Source of the DNA: Phialophora verrucosa
Lineage: Eukaryota; Ascomycota; Eurotiomycetes; Chaetothyriales; Herpotrichiellaceae
NCBI GenBank assembly: GCA_002099365.1
Contig: MSED01000003.1
Span: forward strand, 1,302,001-1,366,000
DNA: 64,000 nucleotides
Direction: 5' to 3'
The position numbers and the translations under genes are program-made. Of this stretch, positions 32,817 to 44,156 are shown piece by piece. Within the stretch, counting starts at the first letter, position 1, and each line of letters starts with the position of its first letter. Under the pieces are notes generated by a model, which did not search any database, was not told the DNA's origin, and was given only the letters and a program-made list of their open reading frames with translations.

Positions 32817-34300
32817 GCCGTCGATTAGGTGACAAGGAACATGGTCCTACGAAGAGGACGAGAGCGATGTGCCTTTGGAAGACGACATGAGTAAAACATA
32901 CCACCCACCCATCCTCCTCTGCGGATTGCAGTTCAACGGTGGTGTGCAAATTAAATAATCAAATACTCCAGCGACTTTGTATCTTTCCGGGTATCCTACT
33001 CTCACGTAGAAGATTTCTCTCTCAACCACTTAACCCCTCCCCAGACCCAAAAAAGCCTTGATAAATATAAACTTGCCGTCCCATGTTCCCCGACCTGTGC
33101 ACCATAGCACAAGCACAGAGAAGGGCACGGCAAGCAGGTCGAACCAAAGACGTTGGGTTCAAAATTCTCCATAGTTATCATCCAGCGAAGTGCCCAGGGT
33201 CTGGTAAGGCACATAGGCACTTCCGCCTCAGCTGGCACCGGTGTACATTACATAACGATACGGGGTTCCAAACATGGTGCCAAAACTTCCCGCCAACACC
33301 ATGAAATCAGGGGACGCCAGCAACCTGACTGGTCTTCCTTGCTGAAAGGTGGGTTTACCTCCCGCTGAGACAGCAAGCAACCTTTTCTTGCTGTTGTTTC
33401 TGTTCGAGCCATTTGTCTCATCTACGAAGGCGGTCGGGGTCGGAGCTTGTTGTAAAATAAAGCAGTGCTCAAAACGCAGTGCCTAGTACGTCCACCAACC
33501 AAAGCAAAGCAAAGTCCGCCGTGAGATCTACACCTCGACGGTAAGGTTTCTGTATAGTGAATGCTGTTTATTGTGTACTCTATACCGTATACTGATGCTA
33601 GACGGGCATGGTATGTACGCCAAGCAGGGATAAAGGAAGACGTGGGGAATGGGTTGCACGGGGATACTCTCTTACAGACAAAAATACTCTCTCACAGACC
33701 AACAAATAGATAGTGGGCAAGGCTGGGAGGAGATGGTAGATGAGGAAGAGAAACAAGCCGAGAAGGCCAAAGGTCACAGGTCGTAGGTCGCGGATATCCA
33801 TTCGCGGCTACTTCGTACTAGGGCGTTATAGCACCCGCTGTCGAAATTGACGTGGAGAGTGGAGTGGTATGTAATAAGACATGGGATGAAATGTTATAGA
33901 ACAGGTCATTTACCTCGGGCACCCGGCGGCCTCGGGGGTAAACATGCTTCCACTCTGCTTTTAGGTCTGTGATCTCGCGCTCACTACCTTGAGATGTATC
34001 GCAAGATACACCACCACTCAAACTCTTCGTTTTCGTTCTTTCTGCCTTCATCGAACCCTCGGGGCGTGCCCACAGTGTCAGCCCGATGGCTGTTAGGTGT
34101 TTGTCCATCCCGGACCTGTGCGCTTGCTAGTTCTGTGTCAATGAGCTGCTGTACGCCGTGACCATGACGGTATTCGCAACTCCAAGAGATACCAACCGGA
34201 ACCTCATCACAAGAGTGCACACAGAAATATTGAGTGTCCCACGTTCCGTTTGAGGTCGACATGATCCGGTTCGAATCGTGGTCCTTAGAACGAGGTCCTA
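32817..34300. other. Intergenic region, convergent 3' ends
   Basis: About 1.5 kb between the GMC stop and the elongation factor stop. Short frames only, none with domain support. AT-rich stretches are near 32940..33000 and 33540..33600. No gene or transposon feature recognised. Confidence 0.45.
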
Positions 34301-36810
34301 TCATTTCTTGCTCCTCTCGGACTGCGCTTTGATGTATTCGTTCTGCAGCTCCTTCTGCAACTGCATCGGTGCTCGCTCATAGTGGCTGAACTCCATGCTG
34401 AATTCGCCTTTGCCCTGGGTCGCAGCTCTCAGGTTGCCGCTGAACCCGAACATGCCCTGGAGACTTGCATCTGCCCAGACAGTAAAGTCATCCACGCCAA
34501 CCTCGGTATCAGTGATGGTGGCGTTGCGTTTCTGCAACAGTCCAACTACATTGCCCTGGAACTCGGTCGGGGCAGTCACAACAGTCTTCATCAGCGGCTC
34601 GAGGACTACAGGCTCGGCCTCCATGAATGCCTTCCGGAAGGCCTGCTGCGTGGCGTTCTTGAATGCCATCTCGCTGGAATCTGTCATATGGGTCGCACCG
34701 TCGTTGATGATCATGGTCGCACCGAGGACTTTATGGCCGATCAAGGGGCCCTTCTCACATGATAGATGGAAACCCTTCTCACAAGCGAACAAGAACTTTT
34801 CAGAAATGGCGCCGCCAATGATGTGTTCTTCGAAGTGGTTGCCCTCGAGGTTACCTTTGGGTTCCATAAAGCCTGCTACACGGGCGTAGTCACCTGCACC
34901 ACCGGTCTGTTTCTTGAGGAGATGGTTGAAGTCGACATGTTTGGTGATGGTCTCCCGGTACGCAACACGGGGTGCGCCGGTTTCACATTCAACCTTGTAT
35001 TCTCGGCGCATGCGTTCGACGTATACTTCGAGATGCAGTTCACCCATACCTGAGATGATGGTTTGCTCGCTTTCGTTGTCGAAATGGACTCGGAACGTGG
35101 GATCTTCGCGTTGGAACCGTGCGATGGCCTTGGAGAAATTCGGCAGGTCCTTGTTGTTCTTGGGCTTGATGCTGAGCGAGATGACAGGTTCAGGCACATA
35201 CATACTGCTCATGCTGTAGCCCAGTTGACCGTCGGTGAATGTGTCACCAGATGCACAGTCGACTCCAAACACAGCACAGATTTCTCCAGCGCCTATTTCC
35301 GAAACTTCTTCCATTTCGTTGGAGTGCATGCGCACGATGCGCGGGATTTTAACCTTCTTGTCGGTGCGGGCGTTGAAGACATTGAGTCCTTTCCTCAGCT
35401 TTCCCTGGTAGACGCGGATATAGGTGAGTTGGCCGAAATTCGATTCTTCCAGCTTGAAGGCCAAGCCAACAAAGGGGAGCGAGTTGTAAGGGATGAGCTT
35501 GACGGGAGCCTCTTTCTGTCTTCGGTCCAGAGCAGTATTTGAGACCTCGGAAGGGTTGGGCAGATAATCACAGACGCCGTCCAGCATGGGTTGGATGAAT
35601 TTGTCGGCAAGCGCAGATCCCATGAAGACAGGCGTGAACTTGAGCGAGATGGTGGCTCTTCGAATGGCAGCTTTGAGCTGTTCCGCTGTCGGCTCCTGCT
35701 CGTCCAGGAACAAGTTGGCAATTTCGTCGTCCACATCGGCAAGCGTTTCGATGAGCTTCGCTCTCTTCTCCTCGGCCAGCTCTTTAACCTCTGGAGGAAT
35801 TTCGTCCTTGGTGACGATAATCTCACCGTGCTCGCCTTCGGCGTACATTGTTTTCATGGTGACCAGGTCGACCAGCCCGCGGAAGTCGTCTTCGGCGCCA
35901 ATTGGCACCTGCACAGCGGCAGCGGCAATCTTGAGCTTCTTGTTGATCTGGTCAATGGGCTTCCAGGGATTTGCGCCCATTCTGTCCATTTTGTTGATGA
36001 AACTGATTCGGGGGACGTTGTACCTCCTCATCTGTCGATCGACCGTGATGGTTTGACTCTGCACGCCGGACACAGCGCACAATATCATGACGGCACCGTC
36101 AAGGACCCGGAGGGCACGCTCCACCTCGATTGTGAAGTCGATATGACCGGGAGTGTCAATCAAGTTGATATGGTACTTTTCTTCCACGCCGTTCTCTTTC
36201 TTGATCCAATCGCAGTAAGTGGCTGCCGACTGAATCGTAATCCCCTTTTCTCTCTCGAGTTCCATCGAGTCCATCTTCGCGCCCACTGCATCTTTGCCAC
36301 GGACCTCGTGTATGGATTTTATTCGGCCCGTGTAGAAGAGCACTCGTTCGGTGGCCGTCGTTTTGCCAGAGTCAATGTGCGCCTGCTGCGGTCAGTAGCC
36401 ACCCAGATATCAAGCTAAAGATTCATACCCACCGCAATACCAATGTTTCTCACTTTCGAAAGACGGTGGGCTTCTTCGGGCGATAAGTTATGGATGATGG
36501 TCTCCTGAGAAAGGGACTCGGGATCGTCTTGGGCTTCTTCGAGCCTGTCTGGCATTAGCGACAAGCTGTGTAAGCATCTCTGTCAATCTCACATGGCAGC
36601 GGCGGCGGCGGCAGCACCTCGTCTCTGCTGCCACCGGCGATCTAGAGGCCATTGCACTGCCTGCGACGGGTGGCTTGCAGACAGGTTCTGAAATACAGCA
36701 GTCGACGCGCATCGCCGGCAAATCCATTGACGCGCAGGCACTGAGGTCTGCGAGCGTACGGCGGCGCTAAGAAGCCTTGAAGAGCCTCCTACAGCTCGCG
36801 ATGCACTCAT
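34301..36810 (-). CDS. mef1: Mitochondrial elongation factor G 1
   Basis: Translocase GTPase of mitochondrial protein synthesis. Exons (minus strand) are 36618..36810, 36433..36548 and 34301..36382; introns are 69 and 50 bp; 796 aa. The N-terminus MSASRAVGGSSRLLSAAVRS is a mitochondrial targeting presequence. GTPase motifs are AHIDSGKTT (G1, start of exon 3), DTPGHIDF (G3) and NKMDRMG (G4). Domains II to V follow, with the RMRREYKVE and GMGELHLEVYVERM blocks, and the protein ends SERSKK. The first intron donor is GTGCTG, unusual but the only phase-1 choice that keeps the frame; a GCC repeat lies at this junction, near 36600. Homology leaves no doubt about the family. Confidence 0.93.
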
Positions 36811-37641
36811 CCTGACGGACTGAACGACACCTAGGCAATTCAGCCTCAGAACTCACTCACAGGTACGCACGAGTGCTCGGGAGGGAGTACGTGAACTTTT
36901 TTTTCGCAGCTCGACCGCGCCGCGGCCGCTGCTGCCGAGCCTCCGATCCTCGATTTAATTGGCTACGGATCGGAGTTATTCCAATCCCGCGGCGCGTTCT
37001 CAATCACTTCCTTCCCTTCTAGAAGCACCACCATGCAACAATTTCTGGAACGTTTCGATCACAAAGCGAGTGTTGAGAACTTCGTCCAGAAAAGTGTGCT
37101 GGCTTTCCCAGAGCGGCATCATCACAACTGTATGCCAGTTGGCAATCATGACGGCAACCAAGGACACAGTATCTGCTCTATGGAGACGGCGAACCCCAGA
37201 GGCTGGTTGACTCGAAGAGAACGAGGCATCTCCTGAGGGAGTTCTTCTCCAGCTTATATAGGTGAGAGGTCTTGAAGTGCCGATAGCAGCTGATGCCTAT
37301 TCTACACCTGAATGTCGACAAGCTGCACCACGAGGCTCTTGAACCTACCCAATATATCATATTTGCTTCGGGAACAGCACGAGTTGCAAAGAACGACGGC
37401 TATTAATCTGAGAATCACGCCTCTTGCAAAGATGCATTTCAAGGAGAAGCTGGGAGCAGCGCCTGTCTCAGCCCGGCACAGCCACGTACAATCAAGTAGG
37501 CGACGAGCTCTTGGCAAGCCGGTCTCTTTTTTTTTGCCCATATAGCTGTGCACTTTCAGCAACAATTCTCATCCGTTCTACAGCTTTGGATTCTCCCAAA
37601 AGTGATGCTCAGAAGAGTTGCGGCGAGGCTCCTACGCATGT
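36811..37641. other. Intergenic region upstream of the HET island
   Basis: About 830 bp between the elongation factor start and the first HET relic. It holds a NotI-like GCGGCCGC site near 36920 in a G/C-rich patch and poly-T tracts near 36897 and 37528. No gene is supported. Confidence 0.4.
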
Positions 37642-38079
37642 ATGTATACATACTCGCCGTTGCCCACCAGCCAATCAATCCGGCTCCTGGAACTTGAGCC
37701 TCATTCCACCGACTCGATCAAAATCAGCCTGATCACTACAGAACTGCACAATGCTCCAGCTTTCGACGCGTTGTCTTATACCTGGGAAGACCCGCTCTCA
37801 CAGCTGATCCCTGATAGCTACAACTTCACAGATACTACAGCAAAGTTTCACGTACTAGGTGAAGGCCAGAGGATGCCCGTCCAGGGGAACCTCCTCAGCG
37901 CATTACTGAGGCTTCGTGGCTTGGATCTGTCCAGATCCGGACGGTCTGTTTCAAAGTTCCTATTTGCCGACGCTATATGCATCTATTCCGATCGTACTGT
38001 AATGAAACACCTTGGAAACTTGAGGTTTATGCCACCGTCTTCTGGGGCGTTTGATTTCGTCTCGGAGTGGAATAATTGA
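37642..38079 (+). pseudogene. Truncated HET-domain gene relic
   Basis: An open frame that starts like a heterokaryon incompatibility protein (YSPLPTSQSIRLLELEP, then FDALSYTWEDP) and runs to FADAICI, where intact HET proteins continue NQ. From there it diverges and stops at 38077..38079. The rest of the HET domain and the C-terminal region are missing. The N-terminal ATG at 37642 is followed by MYTYSPLP. It is best read as a relic of a HET gene; a short functional protein is unlikely. A second HET fragment at 41.0 kb begins at the same motif, so the two may be related. Confidence 0.6.
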
Positions 38080-38938
38080 TACTCCGTGCTTTCACCCTCC
38101 CTCGATTCCAGCTCCGCCGAAGCAAGTTCAGGCCTTTAGGGGGACCCTTCCAGGCCTCGGCTGTCGTTGCTAGCCGCAACCCTCATTTGTTTTTAGTTAT
38201 TGTCTGCAAGGTGACCGTCTTACGACCTCCCCTTCACATATATTCAAAATATTTGGGACTCGCGGTTTCGGCCTGCTGTAGTTTTACCTAGGCAACATCC
38301 GGCCGAGCGGCTAGATTGCATGTCCGGAGGTGTTGTATGTCATACCTCTCAACTGCGCTTCTCTCCTGCGCTCAACACCTATATCAAGTCAGCCTTGTGC
38401 AGCCTTGCACGTTCTAGACTTTCGGAGGCTGGAACTGTTCGAATGCGCCGTGGGGTCCAAATTGGGGGCCATACTGGGCACTTTGGTCAAGGAATTTTGG
38501 TACTGCAAAGGCATATAGAGCTTCAGCCAGGCGCCCACAGTCTGTGCAATGAGACAGACAACAAGAGACCCTTTTCTCAATCCTGGCCCTGTTCGCGTGC
38601 ACCTGACAACAGGAGGAACGCAGGACAGGCTATAAATTGTAGTAATATGGGTCGGAATAGCGCGAGTTATCCTTCCTCGTTAATCTCACTTAGAGATAGC
38701 CCAGCATACAAATCAGAGCCATTGGGGCTTAATTATCTTAAGGCTAATATTGTGGCTCTTTTTGTTGAATGGCATCACCGCCTTCGCAGTCACGTGTAAG
38801 TCACGTGCACAGCACGCCTACTCCTATATTTACCACTCTTGTTCCAGATAGCTAGTTAGACCTCAATCTAATCCTCTTGAGTCCAACACTTTTCCTTCTG
38901 ATTCTTCTCCACTTCGCCTCGGACTCCTAACAGAGGCA
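38080..38938. promoter_or_regulatory. Upstream region of the intact HET gene
   Basis: About 860 bp, AT-richer than its neighbours. It contains an imperfect inverted repeat with AGAGCCA at 38715..38721 and TGGCTCT at 38753..38759, and two CACGTG sites described separately. TATATTTACC near 38825 may be a TATA element. Short frames here have no domain. Confidence 0.45.
38791..38807. promoter_or_regulatory. Paired CACGTG E-boxes
   Basis: Two perfect CACGTG hexamers at 38791..38796 and 38802..38807, starting 11 bp apart, so on nearly the same DNA face. They are within 150 bp of the HET start. CACGTG binds bHLH factors in fungi. Their role here is inferred. Confidence 0.5.
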
Positions 38939-40654
38939 ATGAGGCTTATCGACACCAGCACGGGCTTCTTGGAGCAGTTCATTGGCCGTCATGTACCCAA
39001 ATATGCGATCCTGTCCCACACCTGGGAGGAAGAAGAAGTCTCATTTCGAGACATGACCGAAACTCGACCAAGCTCCATGGAAAGGAACCACAAAATTGAG
39101 ATGACTTGCCGACTGGCGCGCCAGGCGGGGCTGGACTACGCATGGGTCGATACCTGCTGTATTGACAAGTCCAGCAGCGCAGAGCTCAGTGAAGCTATCA
39201 ACTCCATGTATAGATGGTACGAGCGCGCAGAGGTATGCTTTGTGTATCTCTCGGACCTTGATGAGTTTGGACATCTCGACCTCATGCTACCTCGTTGTCG
39301 ATGGTTCACGCGGGGCTGGACGTTGCAGGAACTGATCGCTCCTAATAACGTTCGGTTCTTTGACAAGAATTGGAACCTCCGAGGTTCTAAGGACCACCTA
39401 GTCGATTCTCTCTCCAGAATCACATCCATCGGCGTCGAGGTACTTCGGCATGATCAGCCACTTTCGGCAGTGGCTGTGGCAGAAAAGATGGCCTGGGCAG
39501 CTCATAGAGAAACCACCCGAATTGAAGATACTGCATATTGTTTGTTAGGTATCTTCGATCTCAACATGCCATTGCTGTACGGTGAGGAGGAGAAGGCTTT
39601 CAGACGACTCCAGGAGGAGATCATAAAGTCTACGGCTGACCTAAGTATATTTGCTTGGAAGCTGCATTTCCAAACCAAGAGTGAATTAGAGCCTGAGAGC
39701 CGGGTCTTCTGCGGGGTCCTGGCGAGCTCGCCTCTCGCGTTCTCTAGACCAAGGCCGCTGGTGAAGAAGCTCAAATATGCCCGCAGAGAGTTTTCCGTGT
39801 CGAATGTTGGTATCAAAACTTACGTCCAGGTTCTCTCTCAGGCCATTCCGGGAAGAAACGCATATCGATATATTCTGCCTCTAGATTGCGGGGATGATTC
39901 GAGAAACTATTTTGGCATCATACTAAGAAAGTGTGGCCCAGACAAATTTCTCAGGGAAGACCCATGGACGATATTGGAAAATATCGACTTCTGTACGCCA
40001 AACGCCGCGAAAGAACGATACCTCCTGACCAGACTGCCGGAAGTCGACTCTTGCTTAGAATCTCCGCGATTGAACGCAGGGTTCACGATAGCTCAAACGC
40101 GCTCACACGTACTCCAAATCCAGCTGTCGCCCCATATCGACATCTACGATGCTTGGCCATGGAGTAGGTACGACGATGAGGACCAATTGTTTTTCGTGCA
40201 TGAAGATCCGGAATGGGACTCCGCCACGCTGAGACTCGTCATAGACTTCTCTGAAAAAGTTGGTCGCCGTCGTATTAATGTCAGATGCGAGTGCATGTTT
40301 TATGCCATCGGCTGGTCAAAGCCGGATATCCGGGGTCTGCAGTGCGCACTGGTTGATTATCAAGCATCCCACAAAGCTTTGAATGAAGTGCAGTCCCAGA
40401 TCTCGACATGGGAGCACAATAGCTCACAAGTCCTTGATACGTTGGCGTACCATAAGATACCCAAGTCACCATTGGTCGTTTTCAAGGTTCCAGAATCGGA
40501 CCTCCGTTTCTCTGTGTCTTTCAAGACAGCCCGACTCAGCAATCCGACACTCTGTCAGAATAGATTTTGGAATATCCAATTCGTCTGCCAGGTACACAAG
40601 ATCGAGGAGACGCCACGCGCTCGGAATGGGGAATGGCGGCTCGAAGACTACTGA
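38939..40654 (+). CDS. HET-domain (heterokaryon incompatibility) protein
   Basis: A single-exon 571-aa protein. It begins MRLIDTSTGFLEQF, and the HET domain spans roughly residues 20-170. The motif series YAILSHTWEEEEVSF, YAWVDTCCIDKSSSAELSEAINSMYRWY, WFTRGWTLQELIAP and then IEDTAYCLLGIFDLNMPLLYGEEEKAF is typical of the HET-E/HET-D class. In that class the N-terminal HET domain triggers cell death after non-self fusion and is often joined to NACHT-WD40 domains. Here the C-terminal half has no recognised partner domain, so this is a HET-only version. Start and stop are clear, and the frame is intact. It sits between two broken HET genes. Confidence 0.92.
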   Translation: MRLIDTSTGFLEQFIGRHVPKYAILSHTWEEEEVSFRDMTETRPSSMERNHKIEMTCRLARQAGLDYAWVDTCCIDKSSSAELSEAINSMYRWYERAEVCFVYLSDLDEFGHLDLMLPRCRWFTRGWTLQELIAPNNVRFFDKNWNLRGSKDHLVDSLSRITSIGVEVLRHDQPLSAVAVAEKMAWAAHRETTRIEDTAYCLLGIFDLNMPLLYGEEEKAFRRLQEEIIKSTADLSIFAWKLHFQTKSELEPESRVFCGVLASSPLAFSRPRPLVKKLKYARREFSVSNVGIKTYVQVLSQAIPGRNAYRYILPLDCGDDSRNYFGIILRKCGPDKFLREDPWTILENIDFCTPNAAKERYLLTRLPEVDSCLESPRLNAGFTIAQTRSHVLQIQLSPHIDIYDAWPWSRYDDEDQLFFVHEDPEWDSATLRLVIDFSEKVGRRRINVRCECMFYAIGWSKPDIRGLQCALVDYQASHKALNEVQSQISTWEHNSSQVLDTLAYHKIPKSPLVVFKVPESDLRFSVSFKTARLSNPTLCQNRFWNIQFVCQVHKIEETPRARNGEWRLEDY

Positions 40655-40987
40655 GGAGTATATCTCTAGAAAACACCCTGATATTGCATGAGAGAGGTGC
40701 AGCGAGCAATTCATAGAGATTCGCAGTTGGGTCTGCGTCAGGCATAATGGAATCATAGCCAGAACCACTCCGCTGCTTCCTGATATAGTGGACGGCTGGA
40801 GGGGGTTAGAGGGGTATGAGTTTGGCGCGCCCCGTTTGGATGTCCGAAGGCAAAATGATTGATGGATCTTAGCTGATCAGCTTGCTCCGTTGACCTTAGC
40901 TCCGACCGTATCTAGTTCATGAGCCGCAGCTTACCAATGATTTGCTGATTTGCGGACTCCCCTCGCCGAGGCCCGATCCAGTCCGGC
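40655..40987. other. Spacer between HET gene and HET pseudogene
   Basis: About 330 bp with no convincing frame. A plus-strand frame continues past the HET stop for a short distance only as a shadow. Confidence 0.4.
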
Positions 40988-42926
40988 ATGAAGTGCACTC
41001 TACCCATTAACCTGACCTGGTTCGCCCTTTCGCCAACATCTGCCGATGGGTGCTGCACCTATCAAGAAGATCACAACGAGAAGGCAGCCCAGGTGAGGAT
41101 GATGGGGGAGATTTTCGCATCGGCAGAAAAGGTTCTTGGCTGGCAAGGACCGGAAGACCAAACAACGCCTGACGCCTTTACCGTTATTGACAACCTGTCC
41201 GCAATTCCTCGCGACAGGTACACTGCTGTTACCGCGGCAGATCTCTCGAAACCGGAGAGTTACCCGTCGAAACTCGGCATTGTGGCTCGGTCTTGTAGCC
41301 TTTTTGTGTCGACCTTTCTTCGATCGAAACTGGATCGTCCAGGAAGTGGTCGCCACAAAGGAGATTTTTCTCATTTGCGGGACGAAAGTATACACATGGG
41401 AGACAGTCTCGGCTGCCTTGACCTTCTTGGCTCACAGCGGGCGGTTTCTGCTCCTCCATACCGACCAGATCTCTGTCGCTAATGTCGTGCCTGAGGACGT
41501 GCCGGTGTACCGGAAATTGATGGAGGCTAATGTCCAGACTGGCCACAGCGCGTGGCACTTGTTCCATGCCAGAAATGGGATGATCGAGTCTGGCCGGGTT
41601 TGGACTCTGCCATGAACCACCGCTATTGCAAGAGCAAAGACGCCCGAGATCGGGTGTACGCCTTGTTAGGCATCGCGAGGAAGAATCATCGTCCGTTTGA
41701 CACCCAGCCTCACCTGAGAGATGTTGAATATGATTCAATGACGGCGCAACGCCTGTTCACACGTACAGCAAAATCACTTCTACGCGCGTGGGGGGATTTG
41801 TCGTTTCTTTCCCACAAGGAGGGCGGTTTCGCGACCAACATCACTGGTCTGCCATCCTGGGTTCCCGACTACACCGTCGAGTGCATGCCTGATCCTCTTT
41901 CGCGGCGAAGTTCAACCTGCAACTGGAAAGCAGCGGACGATCTCAAATGGCAAGTAGACAGTGGCGATCCCGATTCGCCGTTTCTGGATGTCCAAGGGTT
42001 TCGAGTAGACACAGTGAAGCAATTGGCCGCCGATCCTGTCGAAACCGACATGAATGATTGTGACATACTTCTGGTCCAGCCTGGCAGCGGTCGCGAACGA
42101 ACTTCCTATGCCGTATCCGATCAGCGATTCGCGGTGAGTTTCCTCTATCCCCGTTCACATCTCCAATGAAGTCTCTCCTATACCCCAATTAGGTATGGCC
42201 TGTGTTAAGAGATATCGACCCTTGTCGGATATTCGAGCGCAACAGGAACGGGACGGTCGGCACCAGCAGGTTGGACATTCTCCTGCGAACCCTGGTCGCG
42301 GATAACTACATGATGCAGCACCCGGCACCACCCGAATGCGCGACTCAATTCCTGTCGCATATCTGCACCGAGCTGGTCCGCGGGGCCCTAAGGAAGTCAG
42401 CAGTTCGGAGCAGTCGATGGAGCCATTATTTCAATATCAAATGGTGGGCCAGAGAACTCCATCGCAAGAGCCTGAAACTCTCGCTCGCTCGGTCCTTTTG
42501 GCGCTGGCCAGACCGCTACTTCACGCCCCTTACGAGGCCGTGGCTCGAGCTGATCAACGAGGAGCCGGAGGACTCGCTGTTCCATGGCTCTTCAGTCTCC
42601 AAAGAGCTCGTGAGGATCGACGACGCGTCGTCCGGGGCCAGATACGTGGACTGGTGCAGGCTTTCGCACAGTTTCGACGAGAATTCAACCTGTGCGCGGG
42701 GCGGAGGCGGTTGATGCGGACGACACACGGATCTTTGGGGATTGGGCCCACGAAAATGCGCGAAGGCCGTGAGGTCTGGATCCTCTGTGGGTGTCCCACT
42801 GCCGTTGTTTTGCGACCGCTGCGGACCGGACGCTTCGTCTGCCTTGGCGAAGCATACGTGCACGGCATAATGCACGGTGAGAGGGTCGGGAAAGTCATAC
42901 AGCTAGTGGATATTGTGCTCGAATGA
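40988..42926 (+). pseudogene. HET-domain gene, degraded by frameshifts
   Basis: A second HET-type gene whose conserved pieces lie in changing frames. The first piece, YQEDHNEKAAQVRMMGEIF, follows a decayed DAICIN-like motif. The frame moves by one base between about 41225 and 41275 to RPFFDRNWIVQEVVATKEIFL. It shifts again between about 41550 and 41610 to DARDRVYALLGIARKNHRPF. A normal GTGAGT-TTAG intron occurs at 42134..42192. The frame shifts a third time between about 42560 and 42690 to reach the C-terminal GEAYVHGIMHGERVG typical of HET proteins. The N-terminal domain start is absent. Unless these are sequence errors, it is a pseudogene. Exon predictions that hide the shifts with very short introns should be distrusted. 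Confidence 0.75.
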
Positions 42927-44156
42927 GAATGGTCCAATCCGGACGATAACACAGTAGACGCCCTCAGCATAAAATGCATTTGCTCGCGCCAAGATATGTT
43001 GTAAGTATGGTAGCTGCAGCAGACACTGTGGAGGTACTGTAGGAACCTTGACCTGTGATGGTGAGAACACAAGCATGTTAATCCACGGAGAAGGTTGATA
43101 CTGGTTCTGGGGAGTATCGCTTGGGCGAGCCAAAAATAGGGGAGAGCCATCTAATAGGTAGACTCACAGTAGTTTGTCGGTCGCCGAAAGAGGAAGGGGA
43201 GGGAAGGGGGGGGGGCAGTGCTGGTCGAAAGGTGACATCGGCAAAAACCCGAAATCGCATGTGCTCGCCCTTTCCGATCATGTAGCCAGCATCAGCCTCA
43301 CGTGAAAATTCTTTTCGTCTCAGCGGCACGCACCTTTAACCCTTTTATGGTCCAAGTCTTCGATCCAAATCTTGTTACATCCGAGAAGACTCAGGCTGCT
43401 CCTCAGTCCCTTCCCGTTAGCAACGGCTGTGGCTCGATCAAGCATTGATGGTGGCGTCCCGACTTTTTCAGCTGAGAGCACAGACCGAGTCAGGACGACC
43501 CAGGCGGGTGGCTACCATGTCTCGAACTGTGGAATGGCAGCCAATGCCTTTGGCCTGATTTGGCACTGCATGCAGAACATGTGCGTGAAGCGCTGGTTTT
43601 TTTGTCTTGCGTGTGGCCATTTCACACGATTCAAATGCCCACCTTTCTCGGCGACGCAGCGCACGTTTCACCTTGCATTGCAGCTATCCACCGCCATGGG
43701 GTCAGCAACACGTACGCAGTGCCTGAACCGCAGCAGGGCGTGTGTATGTATACTTCAGTCCTCTCCATGGGGATGCTGATCACTTCTCTATTCTCTCTCT
43801 TGTTATCTTGAATCCACCACTGTATCTGTTCCTCGATCGATCGAACGTCGCTCATTCCTACCCTTTCATACTTTGTCATTCCTCAGCATAAAGCTCCCGG
43901 GTTCTCATTCTACGCCGTGTCCGACTTATTCCTGGTCTCCGGAACACCCGGCCTTATGCAAAATTTCAACATTCCGCACAATTGACTTATTCAGCGCATC
44001 CCACCTCAGACGACACACGTCATTCGTGCCACACCCTGTACGGGCCTTGGAATATTCGAGCAGACATAATTCAATCAAAGGAATTCCTTACCACATATTC
44101 TCTGTCTTCAGCGGAGTGCTATCACAAATCGAGTCCGACCTCCAGGCCAGACCAAC
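42927..44156. other. Intergenic region after the HET pseudogene
   Basis: About 1.2 kb. The G-rich tract at 43196..43215 (GGGG-A-GGG-AA followed by an 11-G run) could form a G-quadruplex. Open frames of 60-135 codons overlap on both strands without domains. No supported gene. Confidence 0.4.

Noticed and set aside
34261..34285. GGTTCGAATC resembling a tRNA B box
   Set aside because: Flanking bases do not form a T-arm stem, and no A box or acceptor stem is found at suitable distance.
34382..36418. Several plus-strand frames of 95-275 codons opposite elongation factor G
   Set aside because: Antisense shadows of a strongly conserved gene.
37642..42926. Interpretation of the HET block as one gene with long introns
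   Set aside because: The intact gene in the middle has its own complete start, domain and stop, and the flanking frames change without splice sites.
42336..42926. A separate 196-codon gene at the end of the HET pseudogene
   Set aside because: Its C-terminal half is the HET-family C-terminus, and its first half is a shadow of the preceding frame.
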